A stretch of 64,000 nt of DNA from Lycium barbarum (lineage: Eukaryota; Streptophyta; Magnoliopsida; Solanales; Solanaceae): the NCBI RefSeq assembly GCF_019175385.1, contig NC_083338.1:92773777-92837776 (forward strand). The letters are read 5' to 3'. Of this stretch, positions 56,661-64,000 are shown in pieces (positions within the stretch are counted from its first letter, which is position 1; each line of letters opens with the position of its first letter). The notes under the pieces are model-generated. The model searched no databases, had not been told where the DNA came from, and was given only the letters and a program-made list of their open reading frames with translations. The translations under genes and the position numbers were made by a program.

Positions 56661-59218
56661 TGTCACGACCCGACTAGGGGGCCGTGACGAGCACCCGGAG
56701 CTAGCCCACCCGGGCACCCCCTTTTTCTTACACTTATGCTTACATTTAAGTGAGCCACATAATTAGACATACATTTCCATTCATTCATCAAGCTAGTCCC
56801 ATTTTGACAACAACACCTTTATATCATCATAGGCATTTATGCCACATCAATGTACATGGGCCGACAAGGCTAACAAAATGATAAACAAAATATAGGCCAA
56901 CAGTGCCAGATATATCTAACCATATACACGTGACTACGAGCCTCTAAGAAGAATGTGACATAACACATGAGCGGGACAGGACCCCGCTATGCCCATAATT
57001 ATATACACAAAAGAATAAGTACCCAAAATATATGGCTCCGAAGGAAATGGGCTCTGCTATGTAATCTCCGAATGAGCAGCTATGGATCAAGTCTGTCTCC
57101 CTGTGCACCTGCGGGCATGACGCAGCGTCCACAAACAAAAGGACGTCAGTACGAAGAATGTACTGAGTATGTAAAGCATGATCAACATCGATATATAAGC
57201 ATAATGAACAACATATGAAATAGCATAAGAGGGGGAGACAATAATATCATAATCATGACACTTACTTGCCTTTCATAGGAACTTTCCATTTCTCATACAT
57301 ATTTGTATACATACATCCTCATCCGTGTTCCATAATAGTACTCGTACTATATTTGTGCTCGTATTCGTATACATGCCCTTATTCGTATTCATATACGTAG
57401 TCTTATCACATTCATATTCATATTATATACATAGTCGTATCATATACATAGCACATACAAATATATACATACATAGCGTACCCGACAATAAGGTTCGGTG
57501 TTTCATACATACTTGCCCAACCAAGGCTCAAGGTTATATCTACCTGGCCCTACGAAGGCTTCAGGGTTATCCGTACTATCTGCAGATGTGTGCGCGCGTT
57601 ACATAATCATATATATATATAAACATATGCTCTACCCGGCACCGTAGGGTCGGGGTTTCATTATAGCCCTTCATAGGCACACATACATCTAATAGCCCGT
57701 AGGCACCTTTAGCATCATTATTGTTATCATCATCGTCATTACTATCGTCATCATTATCGTTACGTCTATATTATAGGCTTACTTGTCATATGGGGAACGT
57801 AGTACAATCGTAGTACATATCGGGGATCGTGAGCTTACAAGCTCGGAATATCAATCGTTTGAAGACAACATACTCATGTAGAGAATTTAAGAATTTGGCT
57901 AAAGAACCATGCCTTATGAAATAAGAATTAGCCTTACATGTCTTTCCATCAGACTATTCTACACTTGCACGTACTCCTCCGATGCTCACGTTTCTACCTT
58001 CATTAAGGTCATACTATCATTAGCATCGATAATTAGCACACATGGCTAAAGCTAGGGAAAATCAGACAACTATTCCTTCACATCGTAATTCAACTCCCAA
58101 ACGTCAACAAAGCATTCATAATATCATAACAATGGCCACTAGTCATTCACATTATCAATATTACTCAATTCACCTTCATTAGTCCATACCCATGACTAGA
58201 ACCTACGACTATATCCATTCACGTGCATTGCTCATCTAATGTTCTCAACATCATTTATAGCATATTTGCATCAAAATACATTAAGGTTCATAACTCAATT
58301 CAAACCATTTTTCAAAATGTCACTAGTCATCATTCATGACCCATTTTACAATATTTTCTACAATCCACGCATTTCAACTCTCCAATATCTTAAACAACAT
58401 ATAAATATCATGAATCTTACCTTAGATGTTGTAGGGGCAAGCCATAGTCGATAATACTCCACCTTGAGAGAAACCCTAGTTTATCTCCATTTGGATTTCT
58501 TGACCTTGGATGATCCTTGATGGTTTCCTTACTCTTGATTCACTTGTTTTATGTTGTTAATCACTAATTATCTTTGAACTCTTGTGAAATAAGTTTAGAG
58601 AGAGGTTTTAGAGAGAAGGGGTGTGATGTAGAAGTGAAATAAAATAAGTCTTGGTCCCCTTATTTAATGGCTTGAAAATCTTGTGTTGAAGTACACAGTG
58701 GTCGTAAACATGGTTTACGACCCGTCCTCCAGTTTACGGACCGTCCTTCGTGGTCGTCTTTAACCATTCCAGAACCAGAAACTCAGGCTGCAACATGGTG
58801 ATTTACGACCATGGTTTAAGGGCCGTAAATCACTTTACGGTCCGTATTCCAGGTCGTATTTTACCATTTGGTCACTGGCAGAAAGTAGAAGTTTTTGCAT
58901 GCCAATTTACGACCTGCCGGTTTACGGACCGCATACCATTTTACGGTCCGTATTATACTTTATGACCACCGCCCAGTTTGCAATTCTTCAATTTTTCTCA
59001 TTTCTTAGACTTTTCATTCTAATCACCCACACCCATTTACATGCATTGTTCATCCCATAGCTTGCCATATCTTAGCCAGCTTTCTCGTCTTACATCGGAG
59101 ACCTTTGAAATCTCGCCTAAGGTCAGCACGTCGTTTCTTGCTCATGAACATCCCACCCTTGTGCCCATCACTAGTTTATTCACTTGCGTACCAACGGAAA
59201 ATTTTCCGAGGTGTAACA
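56661..59218 (-). repeat. Family I LTR 2 (shared by I-1 and I-2)
   Basis: 2558 bp, colinear with LTR 1. It serves as the 5' LTR of I-1 and the 3' LTR of I-2. Promoter, donor, palindromes (58697-58975) and a perfect double hairpin (57126-57166) are present. Confidence 0.93.
57126..57166 (-). promoter_or_regulatory. LTR double hairpin (I LTR 2)
   Basis: CGTCC (57126-57130) with GGACG (57141-57145), and TCAGTAC (57146-57152) with GTACTGA (57160-57166). In LTR 3 the motif is cut by the window end. Confidence 0.65.
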
Positions 59219-59254
59219 TTCTTCCCCCCTTAAGAACATTTGTCCTCGAATGTT
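59219..59254 (-). other. PPT and pre-PPT hairpin of I-2
   Basis: Same arrangement as I-1; hairpin at 59235-59254 with the same single mismatch. Confidence 0.8.
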
Positions 59255-59511
59255 AAAAGTCTTCGGGGTTCTATAAAAATTTCGCCAGAGTTTCCTTTAT
59301 AATATGGCACTACCATCCTGCCACAACAACCCATAATATCGATGCCTCACAGGGCCACAACATAATAGCATAAAATTTTGGCCACACACGACCCAAAAGC
59401 ATAAAAGGAAAGCATACATACCTTAGGATCTTGACGTCTCATCTTGGACTTCCTCCAAGGGCTGAAATAAATGTGGGTATTTGGATTGCATACTTTCTTC
59501 CGCTTCCCTCG

Positions 59512-61092
59512 TCATTTCCTCTCGTTTACTACTTCTTTGTTTCTAAGCCTCCGTACTTGCCTATCTAGTATGGCAATGGGTATCTCTTCATAAGTCAATT
59601 CCTCTGTCACTTGCATATCATCTACTGGGACGATCCTAGTGGGATCTCCAATACATTTCTGGAGCATCGAGACGTGAAATACTGGATGGACTGACTCCAA
59701 TTCCGGAGGTAGATCTAACTCGTAGGACACTTTGCCTATCTTTCGTACAATTTCATATGGCCCAATATACCGGAGACTAAGCTTCCCCTTTTTGCCAAAT
59801 CTCATAACGCCCTTCATTGGCGACACTTTCAAGAACACCCAATCTTTCACCTTGAACTCCAATTCTCTCCGACGATTATCCACATAGGACTTTTGACGAC
59901 TTTGAGCCATTAACAATCGATCTTGTATGAGCTTGACTTTCTCTATGGCTTGCTGAACCAAGTCTGGCCCTATCAACTGGGCCTCTCCTGTTTCGAACCA
60001 CCCGATCGGGGATCTGCACAACCGCCCATATAAAGTCTCATACGGTGCCATTTGAATGCTAGAATGATAAATATTATTGTAAGCAAATTCAATGAGTGGA
60101 AAATGATCATCCCAATTTCCTCCAAAGTCTATCATACATGCTCGTAACATATCCTCAAGAGTCTGAATAATACGTTCAGCTTACCCATCAGTCAGGGTGT
60201 GAAATGCCGTTCTAAGGCGCACTTGGGTTTGTAAACCCTCTTGGAACGACTTCCATAAATTAGCTTTAAACTGAGTCCCTCTATCAGAGATAATAGATAC
60301 GGGGACACCGTGAAGTCTCACTATCTCTTTAAGATAAAGCTTGGCATAATCTTCTGCCACATAGGTCGTCCTGACCGGTAAGAAATGAGCTGACTTTGTG
60401 AGTCTATCCACGATTACCCATATGGAATCATACTTACGTCGAGAACGGGGAAACCCTGAAAAGAAGTCCATATTAATCACTTCCCACTTCCAAGTTGGGA
60501 TTTCTATTGCTTGCAACAATCCACCCGGCTTTTGGTGGTCGAATTTCACTTGTTGACAATTAGGACATTGAGCTACAAACTCCGCTATATCTTTCTTCAT
60601 CCCATTCCACCAATATATAGACTTACGGTCGTGATACATTTTCGTCGCTCCGGGGTGAACAGAATAACGAGAACAATGAGCTTCTTTCAAAACTGGTGGC
60701 GTAAACTTGCCACATTAGGGACACATAATCTGCCTCGGCATCAGAGAACTCTCTCTTCCGAAATGTCAAATGATGACTCCTCCTTCTGACGGAGTGAATC
60801 TCTGAACTACGGCTAAGAGCATAAGCCACAACATTTGCCTTTCGGGGGTGATACAAAATATCAACATCATAGTCTTTCAGCAATTCCAACCATCGTCGTT
60901 GCCGCAAATTCAACTCTTTCTGCTTGAAGATGTATTGAAGACTATTATGATCTGTATAAATATCCACGTGGACACCATATAAATAACGTCTCCATATATT
61001 TAATGCATGAACCACCGGGGACAATTCTAGATCATGGGTAGGATAATTCTGCTCAGGTTTCCGCAATTGCCTTGAAGCATACGCAATCACCA
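59512..61092 (-). pseudogene. I-2 RNase H and integrase (broken)
   Basis: Minus strand. After the shared RT deletion comes an RNase H remnant ([13 protein letters not shown] to [15 protein letters not shown]). A second deletion of about 190 bp, private to I-2 (joint near 60808), then removes the linker to integrase and shifts the frame. The zinc motif ([10 protein letters not shown] to CPNCQ) and DDE core follow, with the TAA before the Glu segment that I-1 also has (60181). Unlike I-1 it keeps the PVFHVSMLQKCIGDP block, but about 28 bp lost near 59529 destroy the chromodomain frame (ends KEVVNERK). Confidence 0.92.
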
Positions 61093-63308
61093 TGCAATTG
61101 ATCGAATAAATCATCTATCCTCGGAAGAGGATATTTTTTCTTAATCGTCACCTTATTCAATTGCCTATAATCAATGCACATTCTCAAAGAACCATTTTTC
61201 TTTCGGACAAACAATACGGATGCTCCCCACGGGGATGAACTAGGCCTAATGAAGCCTTTATCAAGCAAGTCTTTTAATAGCTCCTTCAACTCTTTCAATT
61301 ATGCGGGAGCCATTCTATAAGAAGGAATAGATATAGGTTTAGTGTCTGGCAACACATCAATGGCAAAATCAATCTCCCGCTCGGGAGGAAGGCCTGGTAG
61401 CTCCCCCGGGAACACATCCAGAAATTCATTCACTACGGGAACTGACTGAAGAGTTAGTGACTCAGCTTTTACATCTTGAACCCGAACTAGATGATAAATA
61501 CAACCTTTTGTGATCATCTTCATCGCCTTTAGATAGGAAATAAACCTACCTTTTGGTGACGCCGTATTCCCTTTCCATTCTAAGACTGTTTCTCCCGGAA
61601 ATTGGAAACGAACCACTTTCATTTGGCAACCAACATTGGCATAACAAGAAGCCAACCAATCCATGCCCATAATGACATCAAAGTCTACAATTTCTAGCTC
61701 ATGCAAATCAATCATGGTACGACGGTCACAAATCATAACTACACAATCTCTATATACTCGGCTAGCTATTACCGATTCGCCCACGGGGGTAGACACCTCA
61801 AAAGGTTTGATCGACTCCGGCTCGACTGTAAATCGACCCACAATATATGGAGTGACATATGATAATGGGGAGCCCGGATCAATCAAAGCATATACATCAT
61901 GAGAGAATACCGATAATATACCTGTGACCACGTCTGGAGAAGACTCAAGATCTTGGCGTCCAGCCAAAGCATAAATACGGTGCTGAGGACCGCTAGAACT
62001 GGGAGCTCTCCCTATGCCTCTACCATGGCCGACTGGCGCATGTGGACCTGGCCCCGTAGGGCGTACAGATGCCGAAGATCCGGCTACCGACCCTGATGGC
62101 TGGGTCCTACCCGTACCGTGTACTGAGGGGCAATCACGCATGATATGGCTTGGTCGACCACATGAATAGCAACCATCTGAACCTGAACGACACTGACCCC
62201 AATGGAACTTTCCACACTGGGAACTTCGTGGCACGGGTGGCCTCGCCTGACCCGAATCACCTCTAAACTGGGACCCCGAATAACTCTGACTCGGCCCGGA
62301 ATGAGTAGATCTATCTAATATCTAGCCCGGAAACCGTGGAGGTGCACTGGTCATAGAATAGCCTGAGTGCCTAGGAAACTGTTGCCTGTGCCCACCCCTA
62401 AACTCTCTTGTCGGACCCGAAGATCTAGCCCTCTTGCTATGTCCCCGATCTTGCTCACGTTCACTTCTCCGCTGCTGTAGGCTTTCTTCTAGGTTCTGTG
62501 CATGTGCCTGAATGCGTGCAATGTCCATATCGTCCTGAAGGGATGCAGTCAAGCATTTATGCATCAAGTGTGGCTATAGGCCCTTTACGAATCGGTGTAC
62601 CCGGCCACCCATATCCGCTACCATGGCAGAAGCATACCTCGCCAAGGAATTGAAGCGGAGGCTATACTCTAAGGCACTCATACTACCTTGCCTCAAGTCT
62701 AAGAATTTATCATCCCTGGCCCGCCGAACTTCTGGAGGCATATAATGACGGAGAAACGCATCAACAAACTCTTGCCATACCGGGGGAGGTGCATTGGCCC
62801 CCCGTGAAGCCATCCATACCGTATACCACTTGATCGAGACATCTCTTAATCTATACGACGCTAGCTCCACCGACTCGGTGTCTGAAGCATGCATCAACCG
62901 AAGCGTCCTCAACATACCATCAATAAAATCCTGAGGATCCTCCTCCGGCTTTGACCCAAAGAATTCCGGAGGGTTTAAAGTAATAAAATCACGGGCCCTT
63001 GCACTAACAACCCTATCACCATGCCCTGAACCTTGCCTCTGAGTCTGGGCCGCAACAAATTGAGTCAACAGATTAATGGCCTCTTTCACATCTTGGCCAG
63101 AAGTATCCGGTGGAGGAGCTGGAGGTGCTGGAGCTGGGGCTGAGGGTCCCTCACGCTCCTCAGTAATAGGCACTGTCTGGGAGGATTGAGATTGAGCCGT
63201 ACTCTGGGACTCACTTTCCTCTACTACCGGTGGCGGTGCTCTTTTTGCCCGCTTTTCTGCCACCGCCTTGCCCTTTTGGGATGTCGTAGCCTTTTTCTTT
63301 TTAGACAT
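61093..63308 (-). pseudogene. I-2 Gag, protease and RT fingers (broken)
   Basis: Minus strand, start at 63308 ([19 protein letters not shown]). One frame throughout, with stops near 62574, 62322 and 61299. The zinc knuckle is intact (CYSCGRPSHIMRDC), and the protease reads ALIDPGSPLSY with Thr changed to Pro next to the catalytic site. The RT stops at [10 protein letters not shown] with the same out-of-frame tail (GDCVCFK) as I-1, so the RT-core deletion predates the split of the two copies. Confidence 0.92.
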
Positions 63309-63310
63309 CT

Positions 63311-63336
63311 TTGAAATACACAACGCACGATTAAGG
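63311..63336 (-). promoter_or_regulatory. Mutated splice acceptor before gag (I-2)
   Basis: The TTTCAG of I-1 is TTTCAA here, so the predicted AG is lost; an AAAG abuts the ATG instead. Confidence 0.4.
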
Positions 63337-63418
63337 AACAAGAATTTCTTACATCATAGCTCTACAGCACGATTCTTATGAAGAAAGAAGGTCATCATTC
63401 CTAAAATGTCCGTAGTTT

Positions 63419-63457
63419 CTTGTTTATAAGTGTGGCGCACAACACACCCATAACAAA
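63419..63457 (-). promoter_or_regulatory. Leader hairpin with GTGCGC loop (I-2)
   Basis: GTGTG (63430-63434) and CACAC (63443-63447) arms are kept. The loop reads GTGCGC, one transition away from GCGCGC, which removes the full palindrome. Confidence 0.45.
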
Positions 63458-63500
63458 GACTCTACTAGACACGGCTCGTAGACACACCCTAGGACTGAAC

Positions 63501-63513
63501 TGCTCTGATACCA
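63501..63513 (-). other. Primer-binding site of I-2
   Basis: TGGTATCAGAGCA on the minus strand, perfect. Confidence 0.92.
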
Positions 63514-63517
63514 CTTT

Positions 63518-64000
63518 TGTCACGACCCGACTAGGGGGCCGCGACGAGCACCCGGTGCTAGCCCACCCGGGCACCCCCTTTTTCTTACACTTATGCTTAC
63601 ATTTAAGTGAGCCACATAATTAGACATACATTTCCGTTCATTCATCAAGCTAGTCCCATTTGGACAACAACAAAGTTATATCATCATTGGCATTTAAGCC
63701 ACATCAATGTACATGGGCCGAAAAGGCTAACAAAATGATATACAAAACATAGGCCGATAGGGCCAGACATATCTAACCATATACACGTGACTACGAGCCT
63801 CTAAGAAGAGTGTGACATAACACATGAGCGCGACAGGACCCCACTATGCCCATAATTATATACACAAAAGAATAAGTACCCAAAATCTATGGCTCCGAAG
63901 GAAATGGGCTCTGCTATGTAATCTCTGAATGAGCAGCTATGGATCAAGTCTGTCTCCCTGTGCAACTGCGGGCATGACGCAGCGTCCACAAACAAAAGAA
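63518..64000 (-). repeat. Family I LTR 3 (5' LTR of I-2), cut by window end
   Basis: Starts at the PBS side as TGTCACGACCCGACTAGG and matches the first 480 bp of LTR 1 and LTR 2. The rest lies outside the window. Confidence 0.93.

Larger units (their letters stand above)
49676..64000 (-). mobile_element. Tandem array of family I elements: LTR-int-LTR-int-LTR
   Basis: Three minus-strand LTRs (49676-52226, 56661-59218, and 63518 to beyond the window) alternate with two internal regions, I-1 (52227-56660) and I-2 (59219-63517), without flanking duplications at the inner joints. Both internals have lost the same RT-core segment at the same place and share a TAA in integrase. Unequal recombination between LTRs of one or two related copies explains this best. 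The right end lies outside the window. Confidence 0.92.

Overview
The window is retrotransposon-filled plant heterochromatin. I found no host gene, rRNA, tRNA, CRISPR array or bacterial-type gene. Evidence for a plant: Ty3/gypsy polyproteins ending in a chromodomain, primer-binding sites (PBS) matching the 3' end of plant initiator-Met tRNA, LTRs of 2.3-3.3 kb, an L1-type LINE remnant, and nested insertion. The polyproteins read Gag - CCHC knuckle - protease (DPG) - RT (FIDD) - RNase H - integrase - chromodomain, the layout of the Tekay/Del chromoviruses. The LTR-end signature (GGGTCGTGACA) suggests an asterid, perhaps Solanaceae; that host guess is from memory and weak.

Layout. 1-3138: debris, comprising an LTR tail (1-554), a fragment of a second LTR family (555-825), a minus-strand element collapsed to about 320 bp between its LTRs (about 826-2415), and a LINE reverse-transcriptase remnant (2420-2960). 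3139-31777: a three-level nest. Element A (+) is interrupted inside its integrase gene by element B (10453-28878), which has no gag-pol. B is interrupted by complete element C (13663-25477), flanked by a perfect CTTAT duplication. At 31777 A's 3' LTR is fused to the gag of a truncated minus-strand element D. 31777-38661: D gag and LTR, LTR tail E, the 3' end of a minus-strand element F, and LTR piece G. 38662-49675: element H (+), with a minus-strand solo LTR J (40782-43334, perfect AGATG duplication) in its 5' LTR. 49676-64000: a minus-strand array LTR-internal-LTR-internal-LTR (I-1 and I-2) inside H's 3' LTR; both internals share the same deletion of the RT catalytic core.

No gag-pol is intact. 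C is the best preserved: one frame from 17179 to 22050, broken only by four TAG codons. The longest open frame is 754 codons in I-1 (Gag, protease and RT fingers only).

The most interesting signal is non-coding and shared by families whose LTRs are otherwise divergent. (1) LTRs that retain the region carry an AAG|GTRAG-type 5' splice site a few hundred bases inside, mostly downstream of a TATA-like box, and each gag start is preceded by a branch-point and TTTCAG-type acceptor. This predicts an intron that removes the rest of the LTR, the PBS and the leader from gag-pol mRNA. (2) The excised leader holds a hairpin whose loop shows a 6-base palindrome, GCGCGC or GTGCAC depending on family. (3) A double hairpin in the LTR, a hairpin before the polypurine tract (PPT) and a stem at the LTR 3' end are conserved, partly with compensatory changes. 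I propose, as inference, one cis-acting architecture that separates genomic from messenger RNA and is shared by autonomous and non-autonomous elements.
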